Shown here in pieces: positions 1 to 11,616 of a DNA stretch of 64,000 nucleotides (position 1 is the first letter of the stretch; each line of letters opens with the position of its first letter). A model generated the notes under the pieces. It did no database searches. It was not told the origin of the DNA and worked only from the letters and a program-made list of their open reading frames with translations. The stretch lies in assembly GCA_963971425.1 (NCBI GenBank), contig OZ020517.1, positions 18,070,904 through 18,134,903 on the forward strand, in the 5' to 3' direction. The translations under genes were made by a program, and so were the position numbers. Origin of the DNA: Bryoerythrophyllum caledonicum (taxonomy: Eukaryota; Streptophyta; Bryopsida; Pottiales; Pottiaceae).

Positions 1-1259
1 GTTTCAGGGCTATCGCGAAAAGGATGAAAAATTCAACAGTGGAACTTACACACCTCGACGCAGTTGTTGCGCACTGCCCAGCTGCTACGCGCTCCCCGCT
101 CCGTCGTATCTGGGACACCGTGAGTCCAGGTTGCGGGGCACAACTGAACGCTCCCTAAATCCTTGATGAAAACGAAGCCTACCATAAATCCCTCAGCGCT
201 GTCGCGTTGTAAATTAATATATTGTGTGAAAATATTAAAGATATTGCCTTAGACATCGGATTGAATATGAAGAGAAGGATACAAAAGGTTGAGGTCGTAG
301 AGAAATCCACGGTTTGGTTCAATGGGGGATAACTGGAGTTTGTTAGCATAACTTGGAAGTTGCATCTTGTCACTGTAGCTCAGGGAAGCGTAGGTGGCCG
401 GTTGGCTGCTTATTTCCAGCTTTCACTAGCAAGTACCAAGTTGCAACTATCCAGGCCGTTCAACGAGTTTGATAAAGCTCGAACCCGGAACCGGTAGGCA
501 ACAATCAACGGACCTTGACAGCCAACCAAGTCCGCAACTTGGCGACCATTAGTGGACTCAAGGCGGTTTTATACAACTGTTGAGGGACTGTACAATGTCG
601 CGACCTTGCCTTTTAGCCAGATCTTTTTATGCGGGCTACTTTTACTTAAAATAGAATTATTTATGGCTATTATAGTAATTCAGTGAAGGCAAGCTTCTTA
701 AAGAAGTTACTGAGAGATATAAAAAGGAAGATAGTTTCTTTGCCTCACATGATTTGTTTCAAGCCAATAGCTTGAATAGCTTAGAGTTGATAGTATGGAT
801 TCTCAAGATCCAAATGAGTGGGAGTTGTCGTTATCGCAATTACCGGAGGATCCGTTTCAATCTTCTCAGCCATCAACTTCCAGACGGCGAGTGCGAGATG
901 AAGCGGGGCCTTCCAAGCGTCGTGTTCAACCACGTCCAGATCCAACCACGTCCAGATATTTTCTAATGAGATGGGTCACCGTCTTTGGCTTCGAGGGCCG
1001 CTGACCTTTTTAAACGATGAACGGAGAGCAAGTTATGTTTCTACGGTGCTCCATCAAATTCTAGAGTTTTTATACGGTTAGATGAAGGTAAAATCCATTT
1101 AGTTGTTAATATAGGAGTTTGTTATGTGTTTATGTTTATATTAGATCAAGATCCAAGAAAGAAAAAAAAAAAAAAACTAAGAAAAAGTTTGACCGTCGTA
1201 GAATTCTTTTGGAACCACACCTTTTGAAGCCCAATGGTTGGCATTTCTTTCCTATCTTA
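1..1259. other. Intergenic, no supported gene
   Basis: Only short, unsupported reading frames occur here. The one recognisable item is a possible tRNA-derived SINE at about 365-545, listed separately. An A-rich run lies near 1160-1175. Confidence 0.5.
365..545 (-). repeat. Possible tRNA-derived SINE
   Basis: On the minus strand a B-box-like GGGTTCGAGC (plus-strand 477-486) follows, at tRNA-like spacing, a D-arm-like stretch (plus-strand 509-535) that resembles an A box. The layout matches the clearer SINE at about 61.1 kb. No terminal tail or target duplication was found, so the call is tentative. Confidence 0.33.
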
Positions 1260-2525
1260 TCTAGTAGACTTTAGAGTGTTTTAGGAGGTTAACCAATAGG
1301 CTCTAGATGCCCATGTGGCTTAGGCATGGGCTGATGTGGAAGGATAAGGAGGGGCGACTCTCCTTTCTTCTTGGGGTGTGAGTTTTTGGTGTGTGAGGAG
1401 TGCTGTGAGAAAATTCCCGAAAGAGAGATCGGGCGGTGTGTACTCGTTTTTCATGAGAATATTATGAAAATTTGTGGAGTTATTTCTTGTAAAGTTGCGC
1501 TTCTTTGAACGGTGTTTTTGTTCAATTTGAAGTTCTTATGCAAAAGTTACAATCGTTTGAGTGAAAAATAGTTAGCTGCCACCCGAATAGAGGAGCAGTC
1601 ACTTCGGGCTTCACCACGGCTTCGACACTTTGTGTTTGGACTTGAAATTTAAGAGAAGCATACCTCATTGTACTAGCTTTCTAAGAAGCTATCACTCGAC
1701 TCATTTAAGTGCGCTATGAAAAAGTTATAGCCATCTAAATAGAAGAGAGTTCTGCCGTCTTGGAAGTGGGGAGGCGTGAGTTTTAAGCTTACACAACTTT
1801 TAGTGAGTAGATTAGTTTGAAATGAAATTTAGAAGAGTTGTAGCTTATTAAATTAGCTTTCTATAAAGCTATTATATGGCTGATTTAGAATCGTAGTATA
1901 GAAGTTATAGCCGCCAAAGTTTGAGAGGGTTTGCTGCCATCGACATAAGAAGGCACAAACTTTGAACCTCCATAACTTTTAGAAGTTATTTTAGAATAAC
2001 CTGAGATTTTGGAAGGTGTTAGCTTATTGCACCAGTTTTTCAAAAAGTTATAGCACTTGGCATTTGACGGCTCGAACCATCTATGGCATCAATCGGAAGC
2101 TCGCAGCTAGTGTGGTAAAGAACTTTGGAAGGTCTTTTGTGTTTTTGAACACTTTAAGACTTGAAGATAAGAAGACATGAAGACTTGAAGATAAGAAGAC
2201 AAGAAGACTCGCGTGTTGTGGTTTGTGGCTTTGTTATTCCTAGCCGACTTTGGAGGCTCGTTGTCTTTATTTGTTATTCCCAGCCGATTTTGGAGGCTAG
2301 TTGTTTTTCAATTCTGCTTCGTAAACTTTGTTGCGACGAAGTGGGGTTAATAGCCCACACGATCGTGTTTATGTTGTTCCCACCGGTGAAGCACGATTGC
2401 TGGTCACCGTGGGTTTGAAGTTTAGGAGCCAATCTTTCGGACGGTCAGCTCGTGGTTTGGCCGTCCCGTATTACCCGTCCGAGGCCGTGGTTTCTTATCA
2501 CCTACCCTTACCCTTAACCCTTTAG
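1260..2525 (+). mobile_element. LTR-like sequence, old and isolated
   Basis: This block has the look of a plant LTR: a promoter-like stretch around 1300-1400 followed by a series of loosely repeated motifs around recurring 'agctttct...agctat' and 'aagttatagcc' phrases. A similarly built block lies in the opposite orientation at about 59.96-61.08 kb. No internal coding region adjoins it, so it looks like a solo or fragmentary LTR of an old element. Local tandem duplications (about 2155-2215 and 2232-2300) lie inside it. Confidence 0.45.
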
Positions 2526-3370
2526 AACTACCACAGGATAGGCAAACGGGGAGGAGTTTGAAGAATGAAGAATGAAGACTGAAGAATGATGACTAAAGAC
2601 TTGAAGACAAGAGGAATTGGTGGTCAAGACTAGAGATTTATTTGGAGACAACCTTGTTCTCAAACCATCTCTAGCAGTAGCTAGGATCTCCGCGATTTTG
2701 CAAAGAAAAATTCTCGCTACTCGACAGCGCCCGCTGGCCGACACTGCTCCCGTTGATGCACCTTGGCAGTGATGCGCGCCCTTCCACTTCACTAGCAATT
2801 CCCGTCCACCAAATGGCCCCTTCACGTCACGGTTCCGTCGTCGTTGTCATCCTCGCTAAGGCGCAGTTGCTCCTTACAGGCGCTGCCTAGCCTCCTCCCA
2901 CCGGTCGCCTTCATAGAGTAGGTGATATTGTTTCCTCAGGTGCAGTCCTCCGTAGCCGCCTAGGCTCCGTCATACAGAGCAAGTGACACCGCAAGCGGAT
3001 GGTCTCCCTAAACCCTCAACCAGCGGCGATGAGTTCTACCCTCCGCCCACCAATCTCTTAGAAGCCCTCAATTACGGTATCTACAATACATCCTCTACAT
3101 GGCACTGTGAGTGATTAAATATGCAGAACATAATTTGCGGGGATTTGAATCCACACCGAAACCAAATGAAAATGACAGATTACGGCGATGAATCAAAACG
3201 TAACAGAAATCAAAACATAACTAAATTGTCTGAAAGGAATGCAGTGAGGGTTGTCAACGGCAGCCAGCAACTTCTGTCCACGGCAATAATCCGTACACCC
3301 CGCCGCGCACCCTAAACCCTAAAATCCTTTCAAAAATACTACAAACACGAGAAAAGCCTTGCCCGGCAGC
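2526..3370. other. Intergenic, simple GAAGA-type repeat
   Basis: At 2555-2610 there is a short degenerate array of GAAGAATGA/GAAGACT words, like the one at 2155-2215. The rest holds only short unsupported frames. Confidence 0.4.
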
Positions 3371-3420
3371 CGTCGATGGGAGCAAAACTTCCTGGCCAAG
3401 AAGTTTTGCTCCCATCGACG
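3371..3420. repeat. Perfect 21-bp hairpin
   Basis: Bases 3371-3391 are the exact reverse complement of 3400-3420. Only 8 bases separate them, and these contain the self-complementary TGGCCA. The arms are GC-balanced and not simple sequence. The hairpin is too short for a typical plant miRNA precursor. It could be a small fold-back remnant or a local inverted duplication. Confidence 0.85.
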
Positions 3421-4850
3421 ATTGCATTGAATGATGCCGCCATCTCTACGCATTCGACAGGGCGGGCGGGTGAGACTCGAGAGCAACACCGGGCAGGCGT
3501 GAGGACCGCGCGGACGCCATCGTGGCGTAGTTCCAACCTGGTCGTCGCCCGACGTGGCGTAGCGCGGACGTGGTGTTGCGACGGGGTAGGCCGGGTCCAC
3601 GGGAGAGAGGCAGCAATGGGACCGAGCCAAGAGCGCGGTCCTCACCGAGCCAAGAGCGCCACCAGACACTTTAAGTGAAAAATGACATGATTGTTAGATT
3701 AGAGGTCACTATTCCTGTTAGTTTATGTTGTACAATATACTGGTATTAACAATCTCCACAAAAACAAAAATATGCACTTGTAACTTTGAATGAGAAATCC
3801 ATCTTTTACTTTGAAACATGACCTCTTATGATTTTCTTACAAATTATTGAAGTAAATCCTTGTAGACCCCTATAGTTGTTGGTAGAATATTCCATTCTTG
3901 TATTCACATCATCTACCAATCACTTGCTACTATTTTACCAAAATTTAGTACAAATTAAGTGGACTAGAAAGTAAGGAATTAGTCATAGGTGCATTTATTG
4001 TGATACCTTCATTGTGTATACTACTATAGTTAGTTTTGAATTGGAACTTAACCTTTAGAGCTCATAAGAACACATTTTGGTCTTTATGTGCACAAAATTT
4101 TAATTATTATAAAATTGGACATTATAATTCAAGTTTGCATACTCTATAGAAATTAGATCACATTTTAAAGTATATAAGATTTCATTGCCAAATGCATTAA
4201 TTATTGACAAATACCATGCCATATACTATGTATATTGTGATGTATTATACTAATGGAAAATGATTTTTGTCTAAAGCTTCACCCTTAGCTCAATGTTGAG
4301 AATACAATAATTGACTTTCATCACCCTATACTTCAATGAAGTTGTTTCTGAAAACCTCTTCATTGCTATGTGATTGTTGTCTTTCATCACAATTCAATTT
4401 ATATTTTATATAGTACAAGATTTTGATTTTTTTGTATACAATCAATATGGTAGAAGTTGAATAGTCATCATATGTTATGTATGTATGTTTGCTTCACATT
4501 GTCTATAAAAATTCAAGCCCATTCTAGTTTAGGCACATACTAAAGTATATCCCCCCCAAAAAAAGCCCCAATATTTCTTAAAATAAATCCTTCATTTCAC
4601 CACGTTTGTTGGAATCTATAATTTAATCAAAATTTTATGCATTCAAAAGAGAAATTCCTCAAAAATTTTAGAAAAAGGATTATTTTAATTATTATTTTTG
4701 TACAAAACCAACATCACCATAGGGTAATAACAAATCATAAACATGTATTGCCGACAAATTCACATGACACCTCCTTTACATTGCTCACAATGTTTATTGC
4801 TTAGCCTGCACAAAATCAAGGGAACAATAGAGTTATATATGTAGTGACCC
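3421..4850. other. Intergenic, AT-rich
   Basis: Apart from a GC-rich patch (3440-3660) holding overlapping spurious frames on both strands, this is AT-rich DNA in which I see no gene, RNA or element ends. Confidence 0.5.
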
Positions 4851-4852
4851 AA

Positions 4853-5240
4853 AATTTCGATAAGATACTCTTTCTTTTGATTCACAAAATTTCAATAAGA
4901 TTCTCTTCCCTCACTCTTGATAGCTATTAGATCAATGGAAGAGCTTGGTAGTCATTACATCAAGTTCAAAGTAGTTTCAACCACTTTTGAGAACCAAGGA
5001 GGGGTCATGTTGTACCATGAATCTTAGCCCTTTTGGAGCTGATTTTAGAAATTCAAAGCTATCAAGGGCCTAAAAAAAGAGAGGTTAAAACCAACAATAT
5101 CCCCACCTTAGGTTACAAACTACTCCAAAGTCATAAACAAAAGTTGCAGAAACATCAAAATCATGACTATAATCAAACCTCAACAATGTTTAAGTTACCT
5201 CCTCAAAATTTACAAGACAAATGGTTAAATTGTTGATAGT
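4853..5240 (+). repeat. Dispersed intron-type repeat, copy 1
   Basis: This is a diverged member of a repeat whose core reads like AGAGCTTGGTGGTCTCTAAA followed by a CTCAAGTTAGAAGTAG-like stretch. Its 5' end resembles 'cccaaaatttcaataagatac'. It is the only one of the eight copies seen that lies outside an intron. No clear terminal inverted repeats or Pol III boxes were found. Confidence 0.6.
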
Positions 5241-5728
5241 TAGCTCCAATAATCCCTCTACACTAACTATGGCATGAAGTGTGGCATGATGGTTACTTCA
5301 CTATGTAGCTCATTCCAAATGTATCTTTCTAGCCTATGTTTTGATTCGCTTATTGCGTCCAAGACCTGTTATTCTATGACCCCATCTCATGTTATAATTT
5401 GCACTTACTATTAATTTCCCAAATCATGTCTTTCACCGTATTCCAAACGTTGAAATTTAGAGTGTATGATTTAGTGAGGTAAAAAGCAATAAATGCCAAA
5501 CCAAGCTAGGGGCCAAGGAAACCTTACACTAAATGTTCACATGAAACCTTTTACTAAAATCAACAAAAAGCGTTAGATTTGCATTTAATATTAGACCATT
5601 TCGGTTGCCAACACTAAATACCATAGTTAACAGAGTGCAGCTTGCCAATACACTAATATTTATCTTTAGTGAAGTGGTACTTTCTCCCAATTGATGAAGA
5701 CTTTCACTGAGAGCACAACTATCCATCT
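5241..5728. other. Older repeat hosting the MITE at 5729
   Basis: The sequence just before 5729 and just after 6081 resembles one continuous stretch at about 38450-38520 (shared phrases 'gagcacaac' and 'tcaaagag'). The MITE therefore appears to have inserted into an older repeat. No gene is seen. Confidence 0.4.
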
Positions 5729-6081
5729 AAGGTAAGCCTCCCCATAACCAACAAAAACCCATAGCCAACACCTATAAAATTGGGGTATATCCAACCCTCT
5801 TCCATCCCATTACCACCAACTGAGTTCCAAATGGAGGTTTGCTATTAGTCAAGACCCTTAGTTTCGGTTGTTGGTTATGGGGTACCTCCTCCTGGCCACC
5901 CACTAAAGATGGCTGCACAGTTTGAAAATTCATAACTAATTCAATTTTCATCGAAAAAATATGAAATCACTTGGGTTGGAATTGTAATTCTATTGGCTAT
6001 CACTGAAAAATAATAGTATAATCATCCCCTCTCTCCATATATGCACATTCCTTAACTTGTCGGTTTTAGGGGGGCTTACCT
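5729..6081 (+). mobile_element. MITE family M1, intact copy
   Basis: A 353-bp element with inverted ends of the type AAGGTAAGCCYCCC and GGGGGGCTTACCT. Five other copies occur in the window at about 10430, 15424, 30848, 36575 and 37115. It carries an internal TTAA at 6052-6055, which is the site where a sister copy at 30848 received another element. The superfamily is not assigned. It lies just beyond the 3' end of the GPT gene. Confidence 0.8.
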
Positions 6082-6136
6082 CAGTCAAAGAGGATGATCA
6101 TTGTTGGTAAAAACATTCATCGAGAATAAAAAAACC

Positions 6137-8367
6137 TCATAGCATCTGAAACATAAATTTTAGTGCAGATCGATGACCTGTTTACTAAGAATACACAACG
6201 AATATACACGCACAGAAAGGGTGTAAAAATGCAAGTACCTGCGAGTACAAAAAGGTGCCGAGGATGGCGATGGCGGCACCGACAGCGTTGACGGGCCTGA
6301 CGTGGGTGCGGAAGATGATGATGGAGGACACGATCACGGTGACACGCTTCATGGTGTTGCCGATGCTGAAGGTGAGCGGCGAAATCTCGTTCAAGGACAT
6401 GTACGAGACCTGGTTGTACAAGTGGTAAAACACGCTCTGGGCCACCGCCCACCTGCGACAAAACATTACCGAAACATATCAACAAGTGTTGGCAAGAACA
6501 AGATCAACTTCATTGAAACAACACATGATTCCACATCCTGAGAATTTCTTTCTACAGTCACCGAAAGTTTAGAGATTTTTGCTCAGATTCGTGTCGAGCT
6601 AGATTGATTTAGAGGTGATTCAAACCGAGAACAGAGGTCAAGACTCACTTAACACCCTCTCTTTGAGTAAGTTTAACCGTCTCTGAGAGTAAGATTCTCT
6701 CGTAATATTAGCCGCCTGTCTCTCCTTGGTGACTCAAACGACACATGGGGACACATATATACTCTGTAGAATAGGGAAAAAATGTAATAATATTCAGCAC
6801 GACTGATACATCTTTGGATTGAAGAGAGTTGAACTAACATCTTTCATTTGGAGGTCAAGAAGAAGTGTCGGAAAGGGTACCAGAGGATTTGAGGCCCAAC
6901 AGTGGCCTTGGCGACGTCCCATCCAGCCGCCCATGCCTTGGGGCCTTCCACGGCGATGGCGAAAGGCGTCAGGAGCAACAGAGAGAGCATGCTCAGGCAC
7001 GCATAGTAGTTCATGCCACCCACGCTCTTCCCGGATGTCATTCCCTTCTTCGAGAAGATGTTGCGGAACACAAACGCAATGTTCGATATCATGGCTCCCA
7101 CAAACCCTGCCACACCAAGATAAAAAAATCACATCAGGCTACACTTTTCTAAGTGGCGGGATCGAATGTAATTCTGTTTCGATTGTCTGTTTCGATTGTC
7201 AGATTAGCATCAGTGGAATTCTTTGTGAAGCGGGGCACAGATACCTTGAGGTTTCACCTCTTTTCATTGCAGAAGAAAGGCAGCAAAGATTCATGGTGCT
7301 TCTCTTTCTTCCTTCTCAGAGATGGCTAGAACTACTTCTAACTTGGATGTAGAGGCCATCAAGCTCTTCTTTGCTCAAGAGCATTAGTGACACGTTTTTC
7401 CAACGCGAAGGTGCTACTTGAGGTAGCTGATTAGGGAGAATGAATGATTTTTCAGGTATGAAGTGTAACCGAATAAGTTGACCTCACTGTAGGCTATTAT
7501 TAAATGGAGCACTTGCCTGTCATGTTGAAGTTGAGCTCTGTGGCAGCAGCCAAACCACAACCACCAACAATGGGCAGCAAAGAGAGGTAGACTGGTAATG
7601 AGAAGTGCTCCCCGAGGAAGAGCCTCTGGATGACCACACTGAACGCCGGCTCAGCGCTCTTGATGATGTGAGTGAATGACACTGCGACCTTGGACATGCT
7701 CACAGTCGCTGCCACATGCCCAATTGTGTGCGCAAGGGCCACCTTGCATCTCACAAAGTACAAATCAGAGTTAGAATAGAGCTGTAATGGTTAGAATATG
7801 TCACGATACACCAAGGTTACAGATGTTCTCTTGAACTCAAGGACATGAGCGGCGTACCGGAGCAAGGCCTTTCCAGAATTCGGCGTCGACGTCGGGCGCC
7901 GGCACAATCCGGAGGAGCCATGAGAGGATCATGATAGAGGAGCCGGCCAGGAGGGACAAGGTGGACGTCAGCCACGGGAAGGGATACGCGTTCAGCACCT
8001 TCTTGTTGTAGATGTTGAACACAACGTTGAGCGCCCACCAAGTGGCGAAGTAGACTCCGATCTTGACGCGTCCCATGGCGGGCTTCGGAACCGGCTCCGC
8101 CTTCGCCGTGCCCTCCGAGTGGTCATCAGCAGCAGCAGCCTGTGCGCAGATCCTGCGCCCTGGCGCTGCTGTTGCCCTCCTGAGAACTGGAGCGGAGGAG
8201 CTCACCCTGAGTGATACTCCAGCTAGGAATGGGCTCAAGCTCAGCTTCGAGGTTGCCGTCGTGGAAATCTGAGCGCGAGGGAGGCCGGGTGTCGCTCGGG
8301 CCACTGCGGAGGTGCGCAATGAGACGCCTTGCAGGCCGGAGGAGGCCAGGGTGCGCATCGCCATCAT
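6137..8367 (-). CDS. GPT: Glucose-6-phosphate/phosphate translocator, plastid
   Basis: The product is a plastid inner-envelope antiporter that imports glucose 6-phosphate in exchange for phosphate, feeding starch synthesis and the oxidative pentose phosphate pathway. Coding exons are 8367-7858, 7742-7517, 7106-6881 and 6452-6239 (392 codons). A tiny last exon at 6145-6137, giving Met-Leu-stop, is tentative. Residues 1 to about 100 are Ser/Ala/Arg-rich like a transit peptide. The rest is the multi-spanning TPT/DMT carrier fold. Phrases diagnostic of GPT rather than TPT or PPT include AHTIGHVAATVSMSKVAVSF, FRNIFSKKG and YHLYNQVSYMSL. The length matches Arabidopsis GPT1 (388 residues). Intron 2 begins with GC instead of GT (CAG/GCAAGT). 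Introns 2 and 3 carry copies of the dispersed repeat. The start was chosen at the first Met of the MMAMR transit-like stretch. The C-terminus is the uncertain part. Confidence 0.92.
6590..6740 (+). repeat. Dispersed intron-type repeat, partial copy
   Basis: GPT intron 3 contains a degenerate match to the 3' half of the dispersed repeat ('gagctagatt...gaggtcaagactcac'). It is short and weak. Confidence 0.35.
7295..7455 (-). repeat. Dispersed intron-type repeat, copy in GPT intron 2
   Basis: The reverse complement of the repeat core ('ctacttctaacttg...aagctcttc') is recognisable. It lies wholly within GPT intron 2, in the sense orientation of the gene. Confidence 0.6.
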
Positions 8368-9052
8368 GGTGATCTGGGCAATGCGGCAGCAAAGAAAGGA
8401 GAAAATACCCTGATGAAGAATAGACAAGGCACAATTCAGTATGCTCCCATGCATATAACACAAAAGCAGGAACTTCAGATACACAATGTCACTCATCTTC
8501 ACAGAGAAACTCGTAACAACTAAACCTCGTCACCCCATCTGTCCAAAATTTAGGAAACCTCTTCCTTCTCCACCGATCCAACACACTCAAGACCAAAAAA
8601 AAAGACCTCCCCAAACTCCACACTGCTATCAACCAAGAACTGATCACCGACTCCTCTCACATTCCAGCTTCCAGAATCCATTCTCACAATCATCATCAAC
8701 TCATCATGCATCACCTTCGCCCAGGCCTCCAAACCAGCTCCCAAAAACACAAGTGTACAGATTTCCTCTAGTTCACCGAAAGACTCCGCATTCACCAAAC
8801 GAGTCGAAACTCCATGCAAATCATAATACAACTTCACGTGGCAGAATGCCAGTCGCCGCTGACATTCAGGTGCCGCACACTGTCTACGTACGTCGTAGAT
8901 CTTCGTGCTCCGTCTGACACTTGAAACCGTTAGTAGTGGTATAGATCTATGGACGCTGTAGAAGATGCGCGTGTGACGGGTTTAGGGGTACGAGGAAAGG
9001 GCTCCAAGTCCGCAGTTGCGTACATTCAACTGTTGGCCCCACAGGCAATATT
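8368..9052. other. GPT upstream region and leader
   Basis: This probably holds the 5' UTR and promoter of GPT. Open frames on both strands between 8486 and 8917 overlap each other, are low-complexity (Pro/His/Ser-rich on plus) and match nothing recognised. Confidence 0.4.
8835..8842. promoter_or_regulatory. G-box/ABRE-like CACGTGGC
   Basis: A CACGTGGC core lies about 470 bp upstream of the GPT start codon. G-boxes of this form bind bZIP and bHLH factors in plants. Its function here is inferred from motif and position only. Confidence 0.35.
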
Positions 9053-9532
9053 CATATTCTGCACAACAGCATCTACACGATGAGTACATTTCACTGTTCA
9101 CTATTTTCACATAAATTGTTGTAGTTCGTTAATGCCTCAACCAATTGGGGATCACGAAGGGGAATTAAATGGAAGAAAGCAAAGTGCATTGCCGCTCCGA
9201 CTAGTGCAAATCAATCAACGGTTCAATCAACCGTGGCTCCCCGAAAATTGGTCTCATCGACCACATTATGGTTCCATTGTCGTTAAAGGGTTAACCCTTT
9301 CACGACAAACGGACCGAATAGTGGTTGATGAGATTGGTTTTTGGGGAGCCACGGCTGATTGAACCATTGGATTGATCTGCACTGGTCGTAGTGGCAATGC
9401 ACTTTGCTTTCCTCTATTTAATTCCTCTTCCTAATCTCCAATCGGTTGAGGCATTAACGAACTACTACGATTTATGTGAAAATAGTGAACAATGAAATGT
9501 ACTCACCGTGGAGATGTTGTACATTTTTTTCA
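9053..9532. repeat. Large imperfect palindrome, about 240-bp arms
   Basis: The two halves are near-complete reverse complements, matching from 'gagtacatttca' on the outside to the centre. The axis is the TTAA at 9291-9294, flanked by AAAGGG and CCCTTT. A third copy of the GTCGTTAAAGGG end occurs near 9585-9597. The structure could be two head-to-head copies of a TTAA-flanked element sharing one target site, or an inverted duplication able to form long dsRNA. It has no coding capacity. Confidence 0.85.
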
Positions 9533-9597
9533 TGAGTGATCTATTATATTTGTAGATTTTCCAAGGTCCCGTACAAGGCCTCGTCGTTAAAGGGTCA

Positions 9598-10429
9598 AGA
9601 ATGAAGGAGGGTGTGTGATATGGTGCGCCACTCTCTTAAACTGCACGAAGAGCACCTCCATTGTTGCCGTTAGACCAATAGTTTTTGCCAGCATGTAGCG
9701 GGGAGGTGAGGTGCTCCATCTTCAACCTGCACTAAGTAGTCCGTTAGGGTAGGGTGGTAAGGCCAACAGGGTTGCTTGTTACCGCCACTGCGTGGAGGCC
9801 ATGTTGTATTGTGCTCTTCTCGTAGCCCTTCTCCTCTCCCTCCTCCCCTCGGCTAGCGTTAGGGCATCACCTCAATAAGCCTGTCTAAAGGCCTTGTCCA
9901 CCTTGTCGTGCACTAGCTTGCAGTGGACAGGCTGATTGGCAGGGTGGAGATTGCTCTAAGAGCATACGCACTTACACATGGGGAGAGCACTACACTGAGG
10001 GGATTATGGGATAGATATGGCAACGGCTTTGCGAGTGGCGGGGCACAATGAGAAAATAAGTGCACCCTTAGGACATGGCCGACAATGCATCTAAATTTAG
10101 GAATTCCATCTCTGCTTGGACAGGCCATGGGAACAAGACTGGAAATGTGGGGTGATGGATGGGAACCGTTGAAGGTCCAACAGCCTTCTATTTCACATTC
10201 ATGCAAACGTAGTCACGGCTATCATATACATCTTACATGCATAATTAAACCCTTTAGGACCAAAAGTCATAAGGTGCGCTTTTGCAAATCCTAGGCACAT
10301 TTTCATGACTATGATTTATATTTTGAATTCTTGCAATTTTGTACACAAATGCAAAAAGACAAGAGCTACATCGGAATCTAATTTTACATAGCCGACTATG
10401 AAATCAACAAGAATCCCACTATAGAAACC
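9598..10429. other. Intergenic, TIR-like fragments
   Basis: Near 9940-9965 the phrase 'gtggagattgctctaagagcat' resembles the GAGCATCTCCAC ends of the TAA-flanked MITE at 48345, so one or two decayed elements of that family probably meet here. No gene is seen. Confidence 0.35.
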
Positions 10430-10795
10430 CCTTAGTAATCTACCAAAATTCATAAACAACAACTATAAAATTGGAATATATCCAACCGACTTCCATCCCG
10501 TTACCACGTGTTTAGCTCCAAATGGAGGCTTGCTGTTAGTCAAGAGCTTAACTCCTTACTTTTGGTCGACACTTTTGGAGAGTACCTATTGGTAGGCACC
10601 AGATAGACATGTTAGCACATTTTGAAAATTCATGACTTTAAATTCACATTTGATTAGAAAAACATAAAATCACTTGGGTTGAAATTAAAATTTTATAGGC
10701 TATCACTCAAAGAATGATCGTATTATTATTTGGGCTCTCCATACATGCACATTGTTTACCTCGTCAATTACCAAAGGGGAGGGGATTTACCTATC
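10430..10795 (+). mobile_element. MITE family M1, diverged copy
   Basis: Its internal order matches the 5729 copy (TATAAAATTGG, TCCATCCCGTTACCA, CCAAATGGAGGCTTGC, CACTTGGGTTGAAATT). The left end is worn and the right end reads GGGGATTTACCT. Confidence 0.7.
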
Positions 10796-11616
10796 AGTGT
10801 ACACGAGGGTCTAATACAACAAAAGATATTTCTAAAATAGCTACCAAATGTTTCGGAAGTTGTTTTCAAAAGCATCAAATTTTAATACAGTTAACAAACA
10901 AATTTTGAAGAATGTTCTACTTTTAGATCTTTGACGAATATATATTTTAGAAACAATTGAAATAACAAGGGTGCCGAATCCAACCTTTGGGTACGGTACA
11001 ATAAGCTCCCTTTAGAAAAGCATCTGATCTAACAACAATCTCATTATAAGAGGAAGCTTGGATCAAGAACAAATTTTTGCTTATTATAAAAACCATTTGC
11101 TATTACAATCTCACTCATCATCAAATCCCTTCCCTAGGCCTTGCTTTCCATGCACTTCCAAGTTGTCATCACTGCCACCAAACTATAAAGCCACCACCAT
11201 TCATCCAATATTCCCACATTACAACCTTCACCCACCCTTTCCACTATAGTAGCCTCTATAAATAGCATGCATAACCAACAAGGTTGTTGTAAAGGGAGCT
11301 GACAGTATTACTTTAGGGTAGGCTTCGACCAGGAACGACAAAAACTCCTTCCAACATAGGGTCCTCAAAACTAGGGTCAAGACTTGAGCCATCAGTGGAT
11401 CCCTTGATGAGTGAGAGTTTGCCTCCAAGGCACTCTCTCCATAACATACAATCAACTTCTTTTACAGAAGCATCTAATACAACAACAATTTCATTATAAC
11501 AGGTAGCTAGGGTCTGAACAAACATTCTCTTTACAACAACACTTGCTGTAACATCATTGCCCACCCTTTCCATTATAACTTGATAATAGATTGATAATGT
11601 ACAAAAAAAATTACGT
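10796..11616. other. Intergenic
   Basis: AT-rich 3' flank of the bromodomain gene. Two direct copies of 'cattataa...ggtagctaggatc'-like text (about 11040-11070 and 11490-11520) hint at an old duplication. Nothing else is supported. Confidence 0.35.

Noticed and set aside
3319-3678. Overlapping 100-116 codon frames on both strands at 3.3-3.7 kb
   Set aside because: The GC-rich sequence gives open frames on both strands. Arg/Pro-rich content and the hairpin inside them argue against coding.
8486-8917. 143-codon plus-strand frame upstream of GPT
   Set aside because: It is low-complexity, overlaps an equally long minus-strand frame, and lies in the likely GPT leader and promoter.
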